DNA of 64,000 bases from Scandinavium lactucae (GCF_033843265.1 NZ_JAWXRD010000039.1:1-64000); one strand, 5' to 3'. Positions 42,098-51,634 are shown, numbered from the stretch's first letter. A program made the numbers and translations. Notes: a model not told the origin generated them from the letters alone.

Positions 42098-42934
42098 TTA
42101 CTGAAGCAGGGTATCGCGTCCCTGGCGAATATCGCGCGGCGACCAGTTAAACTCGCGGCGAAAAAGCGTTGAAAAGTGATTACTGTCGCCAAAACCACAG
42201 CGAAATGCGATATCAGTGACGCTTTCGTCACTGTGGCGTAACAGATGCCGCGCTTTGGTCAGACGAATACGATTGAGATAACGCTGCGGCGTCATGCCGG
42301 TGTGCTGTTTAAGCTGGCGGTGCAGCGTACGCAGCGACAGTGAAAAGCGGTCCGCCAGCGTTTCCCAGCACACTTCATCGGCAAAATTATCTTCCAGCCA
42401 CGCCATCAGCAAATTCAGACGCGCATCGTTATTGGTCGCCTCCGCCGCCAGACTGCCCTGCCGCAAATGCACCAGCAGCTGCATAAACAGAATTTCTCGG
42501 TTGGCGATGGTATGCATGTCGTCCCCGCTATCGAGCGTTTCCATCTGCTGCACCACCTGCCTCACCTGCTGCAACACCGCCTGATTTACCCGCCAGTGCG
42601 ACGGATACACACCGTCCTGCTCCTGCGGCAACAGCTGTTCCAGACCAGACAGAAAGCGGAACGCGTCAGGGGAACGGTACAACACGTTGGTCAGGCACAG
42701 GTTATCGGTGTGCTCGTACAGATGGCGGTCGTGATCGCGTACGAAACACACCGTCCCGCCAGTGATGGTATAGGGCTGGCCGTTGAACACATGAATACCC
42801 GTCCCATGTTCGACGATCACAATCTCATGAAAATCGTGGTGATGCTCAGGGAACTCCGCTTGTGGCAGCCGTGGCTCAATGGCAACAGGTGCATGTCCTG
42901 ACGGAAAAAAATCCACGCTGTGCAGTACGGTCAT
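42098..42934 (-). CDS. rhaS: RhaS, AraC-family activator of rhaBAD and rhaT
   Basis: Rhamnose-dependent activator that binds the inverted-repeat sites at rhaBAD and rhaT together with CRP. 278 aa, equal to E. coli. Cupin domain with PEHHHDFHEIVIVEHGTGIHVFNG near residues 30-55, C-terminal AraC HTH pair (WETLADRFSLSLRTLHRQL and DIAFRCGFGDSNHFSTLFRREF). First gene of rhaSR and divergent from rhaB across a 300-bp control region that contains its conserved binding sites. Confidence 0.95.
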   Translation of the reverse strand: MTVLHSVDFFPSGHAPVAIEPRLPQAEFPEHHHDFHEIVIVEHGTGIHVFNGQPYTITGGTVCFVRDHDRHLYEHTDNLCLTNVLYRSPDAFRFLSGLEQLLPQEQDGVYPSHWRVNQAVLQQVRQVVQQMETLDSGDDMHTIANREILFMQLLVHLRQGSLAAEATNNDARLNLLMAWLEDNFADEVCWETLADRFSLSLRTLHRQLKQHTGMTPQRYLNRIRLTKARHLLRHSDESVTDIAFRCGFGDSNHFSTLFRREFNWSPRDIRQGRDTLLQ

Positions 42935-43109
42935 AATGGCCCCACGAAATGAGAAAAGTTATCAGGATAATAAGCAGCCCCCGCCATTCTCACCTTGAAT
43001 TTTTGACAGCAAAGCACGCAAACCCTGTCTGTTTTTCAAGAAACGACAGGAAAAATCAGGAAATGGGTTCAGCGTCACATCCGCATGAAGCGGGCTCATT
43101 ACTGGAAAG
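42935..43109. promoter_or_regulatory. rhaS-side half of the rhaS-rhaB control region
   Basis: The rhaSR promoter must lie here. CCTGTCTGTTTTTCAAG and GAAACGACAGGAAAAATC (about 43022-43058) contain a CCTGTC/GACAGG inverted repeat that could be the RhaR site. A partial CRP-like motif reads GATGTGACGCTGA on the minus strand at about 43073-43085. Assignments are by position and partial resemblance to E. coli only. Confidence 0.4.
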
Positions 43110-43177
43110 TGTGACGCCTCTCACGTTCATCTTTGCTTTCTTGCCAGCCGCCATTTTCCCCTGTCAGTGGTGAGAAG
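43110..43177 (+). promoter_or_regulatory. CRP site and RhaS operator of rhaBAD
   Basis: TGTGACGCCTCTCACG (43110-43125) fits the CRP consensus TGTGAnnnnnnTCACA. It is followed by two 17-bp RhaS half-sites, ATCTTTGCTTTCTTGCC (43129-43145) and CTGTCAGTGGTGAGAAG (43161-43177), 15 bp apart, differing from the E. coli half-sites at few positions. The arrangement and the distance to rhaB are the same as in E. coli. Confidence 0.88.
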
Positions 43178-43234
43178 GTCGACAGGCTGGCGCTCCTTCA
43201 GACTGTCTGCAATGACTATCAGAAGGACCCTGCC

Positions 43235-44701
43235 ATGAGTTTTCGCCATTGTGTGGCGGTTGATTTAGGTGCCTCCAGCGGGCGCGTCATGCTGGCCAGT
43301 TACGACCGCAAAAAACGGACCCTGGCACTGCGTGAGATCCACCGTTTTATGAATACGCTACAGAAAGTGGACGGCACAGACTGCTGGGATATCGACAGTC
43401 TTGAAGCTGAGATCCGCTGCGGACTACAGAAAGTATGCGATGACGGCATTCTTATCGACAGCATCGGGATCGACACCTGGGGCGTGGATTTTGTGCTGCT
43501 GGACAAAGACGGCCAGCGCGTTGGCCTGCCGGTGTCCTACCGCGACAGCCGCACCCAGGGCGTAATGCAGCGTGCGGAAACGCAGCTCGGCCGCGCCGAC
43601 ATCTATCGCCGCAGCGGCATTCAGTTCCTGCCGTTTAACACCCTTTACCAGTTCCGCGCGCTATCCGAACAACAGCCAGACGTGCTGGCGAATATCGCCC
43701 ATGCGCTGCTCATCCCTGACTATTTCAGCTATCGCCTGACCGGCAAAATGAACTGGGAATACACCAACGCGACCACCACCCAAATGGTGAACATCAACAC
43801 CGACAACTGGGATGAAGACCTGCTCAACTGGGCGGGCGCACCGCGCGACTGGTTTGGTACGCCGACGCATCCCGGCAACGTTATCGGGCACTGGATTTGC
43901 CCGCTGGGGAACCAAATTCCGGTGGTCGCCGTCGCCAGCCACGATACCGCCAGTGCGGTGATCGCCTCCCCGCTGGAGGGCAAGCACGCGGCCTACCTCT
44001 CTTCCGGGACCTGGTCATTGATGGGCTATGAAAGCAAAACGCCGTGTACCAGCGACATCGCGTTGGTAAACAACATCACTAACGAAGGCGGCGCAGAAGG
44101 CCGCTACCGGGTGCTGAAAAACATCATGGGCCTGTGGCTGCTGCAACGGGTGCTGAAAGAGCAAAACATCAGTGATATTGCGGCGTTAGTCGCCCAGACG
44201 CAGAAACTGCCTGCCTGTCAGTTCGTGATTAACCCGAACGATGACCGTTTTATCAACCCGGACAACATGAGCCTCGAAATTCAGGCTGCCTGTCGCGAAA
44301 GCCACCAGCCGGAGCCGCAAAGTGCCGCCGAACTGGCACGCTGCATTTTCGACAGTCTGGCATTGCTTTACGCCCGCGTGCTGCACCAGCTTGCAGACCT
44401 GCACGGCCACGCTTTTTCACAGCTACACATCGTCGGCGGCGGTTGCCAGAACGCACTGTTGAACCAGCTTTGCGCTGATGCCTGCGGGATCACCGTCACC
44501 GCCGGGCCAATTGAGGCCTCTACGCTTGGCAATATTGGCGTGCAGTTGATGACCCTCGATGAACTCAGCAACGTTGACGAATTTCGCAAGGTGGTGCGCA
44601 GCAACTACGCACTGACCACCTTTAACCCGGATCCGAACAGTGAAATTGCCCGCTATGTCGCGCAGTTTCAGCCACAACAGACCAAGGAGCTTTGCGCATG
44701 A
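43235..44701 (+). CDS. rhaB: Rhamnulokinase RhaB
   Basis: FGGY-family kinase that converts L-rhamnulose to L-rhamnulose-1-phosphate. 488 aa (489 in E. coli). N-terminal phosphate motif VAVDLGASSGRVML, catalytic segment SIGIDTWGVDFVLL (Asp), SHDTASAVIASPL, and the C-terminal IVGGGCQNALLNQL adenosine motif are present. The frame is open to 43133, but the ATG at 43235 follows AGAAGGA and gives MSFRHCVAVDLG. First gene of the rhaBAD operon; the last codon overlaps the rhaA start (ATGA). Confidence 0.96.
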   Translation: MSFRHCVAVDLGASSGRVMLASYDRKKRTLALREIHRFMNTLQKVDGTDCWDIDSLEAEIRCGLQKVCDDGILIDSIGIDTWGVDFVLLDKDGQRVGLPVSYRDSRTQGVMQRAETQLGRADIYRRSGIQFLPFNTLYQFRALSEQQPDVLANIAHALLIPDYFSYRLTGKMNWEYTNATTTQMVNINTDNWDEDLLNWAGAPRDWFGTPTHPGNVIGHWICPLGNQIPVVAVASHDTASAVIASPLEGKHAAYLSSGTWSLMGYESKTPCTSDIALVNNITNEGGAEGRYRVLKNIMGLWLLQRVLKEQNISDIAALVAQTQKLPACQFVINPNDDRFINPDNMSLEIQAACRESHQPEPQSAAELARCIFDSLALLYARVLHQLADLHGHAFSQLHIVGGGCQNALLNQLCADACGITVTAGPIEASTLGNIGVQLMTLDELSNVDEFRKVVRSNYALTTFNPDPNSEIARYVAQFQPQQTKELCA

Positions 44702-45957
44702 CCACTCAACTTGAACAAGCCTGGGAACTGGCTAAACAACGTTATGCCACCGTGGGTGTCGACGTCGAGGAGGCCCTGCGTCAACTCGACCGTCTGCCCG
44801 TCTCGATGCACTGCTGGCAGGGCGATGACGTTGGCGGGTTTGAAAACCCAGGCGGCGCATTAACGGGTGGTATTCAGGCAACCGGCAACTATCCGGGCAA
44901 AGCGCGTAATGCCACCGAACTGCGGGCCGATCTGGAACAGGCCCTGAGCCTGATCCCTGGTCCGAAACGCCTGAATCTGCACGCTATTTACCTGGAATCA
45001 GAAACTCCGGTTGGCCGGAACGAAATCAAACCGGAACATTTCAAGAACTGGGTACAGTGGGCCAAAACTAACAAGCTGGGGCTGGATTTCAACCCGTCCT
45101 GCTTCTCACACCCCATGAGCGCCGACGGCTTCACCCTGGCCCACGCCAACGATGAAATCCGCCAGTTCTGGATTGATCACTGTAAGGCCAGCCGCCGCGT
45201 ATCGGCTTATTTCGGCGAACAGTTGGGTACGCCATCGGTGATGAACATCTGGATCCCGGACGGCATGAAAGACCTGACCGTCGACCGTTTCGGCCCACGT
45301 CAGCGCCTGATGAACGCGCTGGATGAAATCATCAGCGAAAAACTGAGCCCGGCGCACCACATTGATGCCGTGGAAAGCAAGCTGTTCGGCATTGGTGCTG
45401 AGAGCTACACCGTCGGTTCGAACGAATTCTATATGGGTTATGCCACCAGCCGCCAGACCGCACTATGTCTGGATGCGGGACACTTCCACCCGACCGAAGT
45501 TATCTCCGACAAAATTTCTGCGGCGATGCTGTTTGTGCCACGCCTGCTGCTGCACGTGAGCCGCCCGGTACGTTGGGACAGCGATCACGTGGTGCTGCTG
45601 GACGACGAAACCCAGGCCATTGCCAGCGAAATCATCCGTCACGACCTGTTTGATCGCGTACACATCGGCCTCGATTTCTTCGACGCCTCCATCAACCGCA
45701 TCGCGGCATGGGTGATTGGCACTCGCAACATGAAGAAAGCCCTGCTGCGCGCACTGCTGGAACCGACGGCTGAGCTGCGTCAACTGGAACTGGACGGCGA
45801 TTACACCGCACGTTTAGCCCTGCTCGAAGAGCAAAAATGCCTGCCGTGGCAGGCAGTGTGGGAAATGTACTGCCAGCGGAACGATACGCCAGCGGGCAGC
45901 CAGTGGCTCGACAGCGTACGCGCCTATGAGAAAGGCGTTTTAGCAAAGCGTAAATAA
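44698..45957 (+). CDS. rhaA: L-rhamnose isomerase RhaA
   Basis: Metal-dependent TIM-barrel enzyme that interconverts L-rhamnose and L-rhamnulose. 419 aa, equal to E. coli. Metal and catalytic segments are visible as DFNPSCFSHP, NIWIPDGMKD, DAVESKLFGIG, LCLDAGHFHPTE and HIGLDFFDASINR. The ATG at 44698 (MTTQLEQAWEL) overlaps the rhaB stop by 4 bp, so translation is coupled; an in-frame codon 6 bp earlier is not needed. A BIME separates it from rhaD. Confidence 0.97.
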   Translation: MTTQLEQAWELAKQRYATVGVDVEEALRQLDRLPVSMHCWQGDDVGGFENPGGALTGGIQATGNYPGKARNATELRADLEQALSLIPGPKRLNLHAIYLESETPVGRNEIKPEHFKNWVQWAKTNKLGLDFNPSCFSHPMSADGFTLAHANDEIRQFWIDHCKASRRVSAYFGEQLGTPSVMNIWIPDGMKDLTVDRFGPRQRLMNALDEIISEKLSPAHHIDAVESKLFGIGAESYTVGSNEFYMGYATSRQTALCLDAGHFHPTEVISDKISAAMLFVPRLLLHVSRPVRWDSDHVVLLDDETQAIASEIIRHDLFDRVHIGLDFFDASINRIAAWVIGTRNMKKALLRALLEPTAELRQLELDGDYTARLALLEEQKCLPWQAVWEMYCQRNDTPAGSQWLDSVRAYEKGVLAKRK

Positions 45958-45961
45958 AAAC

Positions 45962-46033
45962 CTGTCCGGCGGCGCGTTGCTTGCCGGGCCTATGCATTAC
46001 AGATAGGTCGGGTAAGCGCAGCGCCACCCGACA
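45962..46033. repeat. REP/BIME element between rhaA and rhaD
   Basis: CTGTCCGGCGGCGCGTTGCT with TTGCCGGGCCTATGCA, then the opposed unit ATAGGTCGGGTAAGCG with CGCCACCCGACAA: two inverted REP units filling most of the 96-bp gap. Confidence 0.85.
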
Positions 46034-46053
46034 ATTTGAAGGAAAGAAAGACT

Positions 46054-46884
46054 ATGCAGACCATCACCAACGCCTGGTTCGTTCAGGGCATGATCAAAGC
46101 CACCACCGATGCCTGGCTCAAAGGCTGGGACGAACGCAACGGCGGTAACCTGACCCTGCGTCTGGATGCCGCAGATATCGCGCCATTCGAAGCCGATTTC
46201 CACCCGAATCCGCGTTACATTCCGCTCAGCCAGCCGATGCCAGCGCTGGCTAACACGCCGTTTATCGTTACCGGTTCCGGCAAATTTTTCCGCAACGTAC
46301 AGCTCGATCCGTCCGCGAATTTAGGCGTGGTGAAAGTGGACAGCGACGGCGCGGGCTACCACATTCTTTGGGGGCTGACGCACGAAGCGGTGCCAACCTC
46401 TGAGCTGCCAGCACACTTCCTTTCCCACTGCGAACGTATCAAAGCGACCAACGGAAAAGACCGGGTGATCATGCACTGCCACGCCACCAACCTGATCGCC
46501 CTGACCTACGTGCTGGAAAATAAATCTGAGCTCATCACTCGCAAACTGTGGGAAGGCAGCACCGAGTGTCTGGTGGTGTTCCCGGACGGCGTCGGCATTC
46601 TGCCGTGGATGGTGCCGGGTACTGATGAAATCGGTCAGGCCACCGCCACGGAAATGCAGCAGCACTCACTGGTGCTGTGGCCATTCCACGGCGTGTTCGG
46701 CAGCGGTCCAACGCTTGATGAAGCCTTTGGCTTAATTGATACCGCCGAGAAATCGGCTGAAGTGTTGGTGAAGGTCTACTCGATGGGCGGCATGAAACAG
46801 ACCATCACCCGCGAAGAACTGATTGCCCTTGGCAAACGCTTTGACGTGACCCCGATGGCATCAGCATTAGCGCTTTACGCATAA
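46054..46884 (+). CDS. rhaD: Rhamnulose-1-phosphate aldolase RhaD
   Basis: Class II zinc aldolase that splits L-rhamnulose-1-phosphate into dihydroxyacetone phosphate and L-lactaldehyde. 276 aa (274 in E. coli). The zinc ligands are visible in MHCHATNLIAL (two His) and LVLWPFHGVFGSG (His); the catalytic Glu is in TKTGS-like context GWDERNGGNLTLRL near the N-terminus. The ATG at 46054 follows AAGGAAAG; the frame is open 18 bp further. It follows rhaA across a BIME and precedes the ABC importer genes by 90 bp. Confidence 0.95.
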   Translation: MQTITNAWFVQGMIKATTDAWLKGWDERNGGNLTLRLDAADIAPFEADFHPNPRYIPLSQPMPALANTPFIVTGSGKFFRNVQLDPSANLGVVKVDSDGAGYHILWGLTHEAVPTSELPAHFLSHCERIKATNGKDRVIMHCHATNLIALTYVLENKSELITRKLWEGSTECLVVFPDGVGILPWMVPGTDEIGQATATEMQQHSLVLWPFHGVFGSGPTLDEAFGLIDTAEKSAEVLVKVYSMGGMKQTITREELIALGKRFDVTPMASALALYA

Positions 46885-46899
46885 CAGATAACAACATCG

Positions 46900-46923
46900 C
46901 GCCCCGCTCACTGAGACGGGGCG
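46900..46923 (+). terminator. GC hairpin between rhaD and the ABC importer genes
   Basis: CGCCCCG (46900-46906) pairs with CGGGGCG (46917-46923) but is followed by AAAAAA, not T. It is more likely an mRNA stabiliser or partial attenuator than a full terminator. Confidence 0.4.
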
Positions 46924-46974
46924 AAAAAACACCTGCAATCCCTACAACTAACTCAATTCAGTGGAGTAAAAGCA

Positions 46975-47961
46975 ATGAAAATAAAACTAAGCTTGATCCT
47001 CACCGTTGCCGCACTGGCGTTGTCCGGTTCTGCTTTAGCTGAAGTCAAAATCGCCCTGGTGGCAAAATCGCTGGGAAATGGATTTTTTGAGGCAGCCAAC
47101 GTTGGCGCGCAGGAAGCGGCAAAAGAGTTAGGTGACGTTAAAGTCATTTATACCGGTCCCACTACCACCACGGCTGAGGCACAGATCGAAGTGCTGAATG
47201 GCCTGATCGCCCAGGGGGTAGATGCGATCGCCATTTCGGCCAACGATCCGGATGCACTGGTGCCGGTGCTGAAAAAGGCGATGCAGCGTGGGATCAAGGT
47301 GGTGTCATGGGATTCTGGTGTGGCGCAGGCTGGCCGTCAGATCCACCTTAATCCTTCTAATAACGCACTGATCGGCGAAACCAACGTCAAGCTGGCGGCC
47401 GATGCGCTGAAAGCGTTGAATGTCGACAAAGGCGATGTGGCGATTTTGAGCGCCACGCCCACCTCCACCAACCAGAATATCTGGATTGCGGAGATGAAAA
47501 AGGTGCTGCCGCAGTACCCATCAATTAATCTGGTCACCGTCGCCTATGGCGATGACCTGTCCGATAAAAGCTACCGCGAAGCGGTCGGTCTGTTGAAAAC
47601 CTACCCGGATTTGAAAGTGATCGTTTCACCGTCGTCGGTCGGCATCGTGGCGGCGGCGCAGGCGGTGAAGGATCAGGGCAAAATCGGCAAAGTGTACGTG
47701 ACCGGCCTGGGGCTGCCATCTGAAATGGCGGGAGCGATTAAATCCGGGGCCAGCAAAAGCTTCGCTATCTGGAACCCTATCGATCTCGGCTATGCGGCCA
47801 CCTATTTAGCGGACGATCTGGTGAAAGGAACCGCCACCAAAACCGAAGCCAGCATGGGCAAACTCGGCAAAGTCACGCTGGATGCAGACGGTAACGGCGC
47901 GATGGCGAAGCCGTTCGTTTACGATGCCAGCAACATTGATAAGTTCTCCAAAATTTTCTGA
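46975..47961 (+). CDS. Periplasmic sugar-binding protein of a rhamnose-type ABC importer
   Basis: 328-aa precursor with signal peptide MKIKLSLILTVAALALSGSALA, then a type I periplasmic binding fold (EVKIALVAKSLGNGFFEAAN; VKVIYTGPTTTTAEAQIEVLNGLIAQ is typical of the rhizobial RhaS / autoinducer-2 LsrB subgroup). Two lobes with crossover near residues 125-135 and 260. Position in the rha operon, after rhaD and before matching ATPase and permease genes, argues for L-rhamnose as ligand. The rhizobial gene is named rhaS, which I avoid here because that name belongs to the activator. Substrate is an inference. Confidence 0.85.
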   Translation: MKIKLSLILTVAALALSGSALAEVKIALVAKSLGNGFFEAANVGAQEAAKELGDVKVIYTGPTTTTAEAQIEVLNGLIAQGVDAIAISANDPDALVPVLKKAMQRGIKVVSWDSGVAQAGRQIHLNPSNNALIGETNVKLAADALKALNVDKGDVAILSATPTSTNQNIWIAEMKKVLPQYPSINLVTVAYGDDLSDKSYREAVGLLKTYPDLKVIVSPSSVGIVAAAQAVKDQGKIGKVYVTGLGLPSEMAGAIKSGASKSFAIWNPIDLGYAATYLADDLVKGTATKTEASMGKLGKVTLDADGNGAMAKPFVYDASNIDKFSKIF

Positions 47962-47969
47962 TGCGTTTT

Positions 47970-48038
47970 GTAGGCCGGAGAAGCGTAGCGCCATCCGGTA
48001 ATACGGCGGGTGGCGCTGCCGCTTACCCGTCCTACAAG
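47970..48038. repeat. REP/BIME element inside the ABC importer operon
   Basis: TGTAGGCCGGAGAAGCGTAG with CGCCATCCGGTAAT, then the inverted unit CGGCGGGTGGCGCTG with CTTACCCGTCCTACAA; the outer arms TTGTAGG and CCTACAA pair. It lies between the binding-protein and ATPase genes, the classic place for a BIME in a periplasmic-permease operon. Confidence 0.85.
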
Positions 48039-48061
48039 ACCCCTTTTGATGGAGAACGCAC

Positions 48062-49573
48062 ATGACCGAAACTACCCCATTGCTCCAGCTCACGGGCATC
48101 AGCAAGTTCTTTCCTGGCGTGCGCGCGCTGGAAAACGTGCAGCTTAGCCTGTGGCCCGGAAAAGTCACCGCGCTGATTGGCGAAAACGGTGCCGGAAAAT
48201 CCACGCTGGTTAAAGTGATGACCGGCATTTATCAGCCCGACGAGGGCGACATTCTCTATAAAGCGATCCCCATTCAGCTTCCCACGCCGGACTCAGCCCA
48301 CAAAGTGGGTATCACTGCGATTCATCAGGAGACCGTACTGTTCGATGAGCTGTCGGTCACCGAAAACATTTTCGCCGGGCAGTACGTCTGTAAGGGCTTC
48401 CTGAAGAAACTCGACTGGCCGGAAATGCATCGTCGTGCCCAGGCGCTGCTCTCGCGGCTTGAAGTGCAGATTGATCCACGCGCGACGCTAAAAACCCTGA
48501 GCATCGCCCAGCGGCACATGGTCGCCATCGCCCGGGCACTGTCGTTTGACGCCCAGGTGGTTATCCTCGATGAACCCACCGCCGCGCTGTCCCAGCACGA
48601 AATCCTCGAATTTTATCAGATAGTTGAGCGCCTGAAGCAGGATGGGAAAGCCATTCTGTTTATCTCGCATAAGTTTGATGAAATCTTCGAACTGGCCGAT
48701 CACTACACCATTCTGCGCGACGGCGTGTTTGTTGGCGCGGGCAATATCCACGACATAACCGAAGAAAGAATGGTGTCGATGATGGTCGGGCGTGCCATCA
48801 CCCAGACCTTCCCGAAAGTGGCCTGTGAACCCGGCGACACAGTGCTGGAAGTAAAAGACCTGTGCCATCCGACCGAGTTTGCGCATATCAATTTCAGCCT
48901 GCGCAAAGGCGAAATCCTCGGCTTTTATGGTCTGGTCGGTGCCGGACGTACCGAGCTGATGCAAGCGCTGTCAGGGGTCACGAAACCGTCATCGGGCGAC
49001 ATCCTCCTCAACGGCCGCCACGTCCATTTCCACCAACCCGCCGACGCGATTAACGCCGGGATTGTCTGCGTACCGGAAGAGCGGCAAAAGCAGGGGGCGA
49101 TTATTGAATTACCCATTGCCCAGAACATCAGCCTGCCGCAGCTGCGCACACTTAACCCAAACGGCATTCTGCACGATGACCGCGAATGGCGGCTGGCAGA
49201 TGACTACGCCCGGCGGCTGCAGGTCAAAGCGTCCAGTTGGCGACAGCCAGTGGAAACGCTGTCCGGCGGCAATCAGCAAAAAGTGGTGATCGCCAAATGG
49301 CTCGCCACGCATCCCGACGTGGTGATCCTCGACGAGCCGACCAAAGGCATTGATATCGGCTCGAAAGCCGCCGTGCATCAGTTTATGTCCGAGCTGGTGA
49401 ACCTTGGCCTGGCGGTGATCATGGTGTCGTCGGAACTGCCGGAAGTGATGGGCATGGCCGACCGCATTATCGTGATGCATGAAGGGCTTATCGTGGCGGA
49501 ATACCCCGCGGGCGAGGCGACGGCAGAAGTCATCGTCAGCGCCGCCAGCGGTGCTGGCAAGGAGGCCGCATGA
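48062..49573 (+). CDS. Sugar ABC importer ATPase (two fused ABC domains)
   Basis: 503-aa cytoplasmic ATPase of the carbohydrate uptake CUT2 type (RbsA/MglA/XylG-like). Domain 1: Walker A LIGENGAGKSTLVKV (about residues 38-52), signature LSIAQRHMVAIARAL, Walker B VVILDEPTAALS. Domain 2: degenerate Walker A FYGLVGAGRTELMQA, signature LSGGNQQKVVIAKW, Walker B VVILDEPTKGIDIG. The degenerate second Walker A is usual for CUT2. It overlaps the next gene by 4 bp (ATGA). Confidence 0.92.
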   Translation: MTETTPLLQLTGISKFFPGVRALENVQLSLWPGKVTALIGENGAGKSTLVKVMTGIYQPDEGDILYKAIPIQLPTPDSAHKVGITAIHQETVLFDELSVTENIFAGQYVCKGFLKKLDWPEMHRRAQALLSRLEVQIDPRATLKTLSIAQRHMVAIARALSFDAQVVILDEPTAALSQHEILEFYQIVERLKQDGKAILFISHKFDEIFELADHYTILRDGVFVGAGNIHDITEERMVSMMVGRAITQTFPKVACEPGDTVLEVKDLCHPTEFAHINFSLRKGEILGFYGLVGAGRTELMQALSGVTKPSSGDILLNGRHVHFHQPADAINAGIVCVPEERQKQGAIIELPIAQNISLPQLRTLNPNGILHDDREWRLADDYARRLQVKASSWRQPVETLSGGNQQKVVIAKWLATHPDVVILDEPTKGIDIGSKAAVHQFMSELVNLGLAVIMVSSELPEVMGMADRIIVMHEGLIVAEYPAGEATAEVIVSAASGAGKEAA

Positions 49574-50577
49574 TGTTGCGCTCTCTGCTCAAACACCGCG
49601 AAGCGCTGCTGGCGGCGGTTATCGTGCTGTTAGTGGCCGCCATTGGTAGCCGTGCGCCATCGTTCATCGCCCCGGGCAACCTGGTCGAGATGTTCAACGA
49701 TACGGCCATTCTGATCATTCTCGCCCTCGGCCAGATGATGGTGTTGCTGACCAAAGGCATCGACCTGTCGATGGCCGCCAATTTGGCGCTCAGCGGGATG
49801 ATCGTGGCGCTGGTTAATTTCCATCACCCGGATATTCCAGTGCTTGCGCTGCTGGCGCTGGCGACGCTGCTCGGCCTGCTGATGGGCGTCATCAATGGAC
49901 TGTTGGTGTGGAAACTCGGTATTCCAGCGATTGTGGTGACGCTTGGCACCATGAGCATTTATCGCGGGATTATTTTCCTGCTCTCCAACGGCGGCTGGGT
50001 GAATGCCAACCAGATGAGCGCCGATTTTCTGGGCCTGCCGCGCGCAGCGATATTGGGGCTGCCGGTACTGAGCTGGTGCGCCATCGCCGCGCTGTTGATC
50101 GTCGGATATTTCCTGCGCTACAGCCGCACCGGGCGGGCGTTATACACCGCAGGCGGTAACGCCACGGCGGCGTATTACACCGGGATCAACGCCGGAAAAA
50201 TGCAGTTCGTCAGTTTCTGCCTGTCCGGCGCACTGGCCGGGTTCTGTGGCTACCTGTGGATTTCCCGCTTTGCGGTGGCGTATGTCGATGTGGCAAACGG
50301 CTTCGAATTACAGGTCGTCGCCGCCTGCGTCATCGGTGGGATTAGCACCATGGGTGGCAGCGGACGGGTGCTCGGTTGCCTGTGTGGCGCGCTGTTCCTT
50401 GGGGTGATTAACAACGCTCTGCCGGTCATCGGCGTGTCGCCGTTCTGGCAAATGGCGATTTCCGGGGCGGTGATTGTGATTGCAGTGGTGCTTAACGAGC
50501 GCGGCAACAAGCGCAAAGGGCGTCTGATCCTGCGGGATGCGGCGCTGGCCCGGCAAAAACAGGCGGTGAAATCATGA
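49570..50577 (+). CDS. Sugar ABC importer permease 1
   Basis: 335-aa inner membrane permease of the BPD_transp_2 (RbsC-like) family. Eight to ten hydrophobic helices; family motif GKMQFVSFCLSGALAGFCGYLW and the glycine-rich EAA-like loop VAACVIGGISTMGGSGRVLGCLCG. The most similar known role is RhaP of rhizobial rhamnose importers. Overlaps both neighbours by 4 bp, so ATPase and both permeases are translationally coupled and probably made in equal amounts. A basic C-terminal tail (NKRKGRLILRDAALARQKQAVKS) follows the last helix. Confidence 0.9.
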   Translation: MMLRSLLKHREALLAAVIVLLVAAIGSRAPSFIAPGNLVEMFNDTAILIILALGQMMVLLTKGIDLSMAANLALSGMIVALVNFHHPDIPVLALLALATLLGLLMGVINGLLVWKLGIPAIVVTLGTMSIYRGIIFLLSNGGWVNANQMSADFLGLPRAAILGLPVLSWCAIAALLIVGYFLRYSRTGRALYTAGGNATAAYYTGINAGKMQFVSFCLSGALAGFCGYLWISRFAVAYVDVANGFELQVVAACVIGGISTMGGSGRVLGCLCGALFLGVINNALPVIGVSPFWQMAISGAVIVIAVVLNERGNKRKGRLILRDAALARQKQAVKS

Positions 50578-51578
50578 GTAAAATTCTGACCTCTGACGCC
50601 GTACAAAATATGTCCCCGAAGACGTCACTTTTCCAGCGTCTGGCGTGTTGGGAAGGTTTCCTACTGGCGGTCACGCTGGCGGTGTTTGTGGTGAATGCCT
50701 TCTCCTCACCCTATTTTCTCAATATCTGGAACCTGTCGGATGCCACCTTCAACTTCACCGAAAAGGCGATCATCGTGCTACCGATGGCGATGCTGATTAT
50801 CGCCCGTGAGATTGATTTGTCGGTGGCGGCGATTATTGCCCTCAGCTCCACGGCGATGGGATTTTGCGCCGCGGCGGGGATGGATACGCCGCTGCTGGTG
50901 TGCGTCGGTCTGGCCGTTGGGCTGCTGTGCGGTTTAGTGAATGGCCTGCTGGTTACCCGGCTGAATCTGTCGTCGATTGTGATAACCATCGGCACCATGA
51001 GCCTGTTCCGGGGCATCTCTTACATTCTGCTCGGCGACCAGGCACTGAATCAGTATCCAGCCAGTTTTGCCTGGTTCGGCCAGGGTTACGTGTGGGCCGC
51101 ACTGTCGTTTGAGTTTGCGTTGTTTATCGTGCTGGCGGCGGTATTCACCTTCGTGCTGCACAAAACCAACTTCGGGCGGCGCACCTTTGCTATCGGCAAC
51201 AACCCCACTGGCGCATGGTATTCGGGCATTAACGTCAAGCGTCACAATTTGATTTTGTTCGTGCTGGTAGGGTTGATGTCTGGCCTGGCCGCCGTGCTGC
51301 TGACTTCGCGTCTGGGCAGCACGCGACCAACCATTGCCCTGGGCTGGGAGCTGTCGGTGGTGACGATGGCGGTGCTCGGCGGGGTCAATATTCTTGGCGG
51401 CTCCGGCAGCATGGTGGGTGTGATTATCGCCGCCTTCCTGATGGGACTGGTGACATTTGGTCTGAGCCTGCTCAACGTGCCGGGCATCGTCATGTCGATA
51501 ATCATCGGCGCGATGCTGATCGTCGTGATTTCCCTGCCGATTATTACCCGCAGAGTGATGGCACGAAGAAGGAATTAA
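50574..51578 (+). CDS. Sugar ABC importer permease 2
   Basis: 334-aa second permease of the same family (rhizobial RhaQ-like): helices from about residue 30 (AVFVVNAFSSPYFL), SSIVITIGTMSLFRGISYILLG, and the conserved loop VVTMAVLGGVNILGGSGSMVGV. CUT2 importers often use one permease gene as a homodimer; the presence of two, here adjacent and coupled, is typical of the rhamnose subgroup and supports the substrate guess. 56 bp separate it from the alcohol dehydrogenase gene. Confidence 0.9.
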   Translation: MSKILTSDAVQNMSPKTSLFQRLACWEGFLLAVTLAVFVVNAFSSPYFLNIWNLSDATFNFTEKAIIVLPMAMLIIAREIDLSVAAIIALSSTAMGFCAAAGMDTPLLVCVGLAVGLLCGLVNGLLVTRLNLSSIVITIGTMSLFRGISYILLGDQALNQYPASFAWFGQGYVWAALSFEFALFIVLAAVFTFVLHKTNFGRRTFAIGNNPTGAWYSGINVKRHNLILFVLVGLMSGLAAVLLTSRLGSTRPTIALGWELSVVTMAVLGGVNILGGSGSMVGVIIAAFLMGLVTFGLSLLNVPGIVMSIIIGAMLIVVISLPIITRRVMARRRN

Positions 51579-51634
51579 CGCCGGGTGGCAGATGCCAACC
51601 GGCAGTAAAATCAGCAATATTAAGGAGAATAAGC

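Noticed and set aside
46900..46923. Full transcription terminator separating rhaD from the ABC importer
   Set aside because: The GC stem is followed by A residues, not T, so it does not meet intrinsic terminator criteria on the coding strand; kept only as a hairpin.
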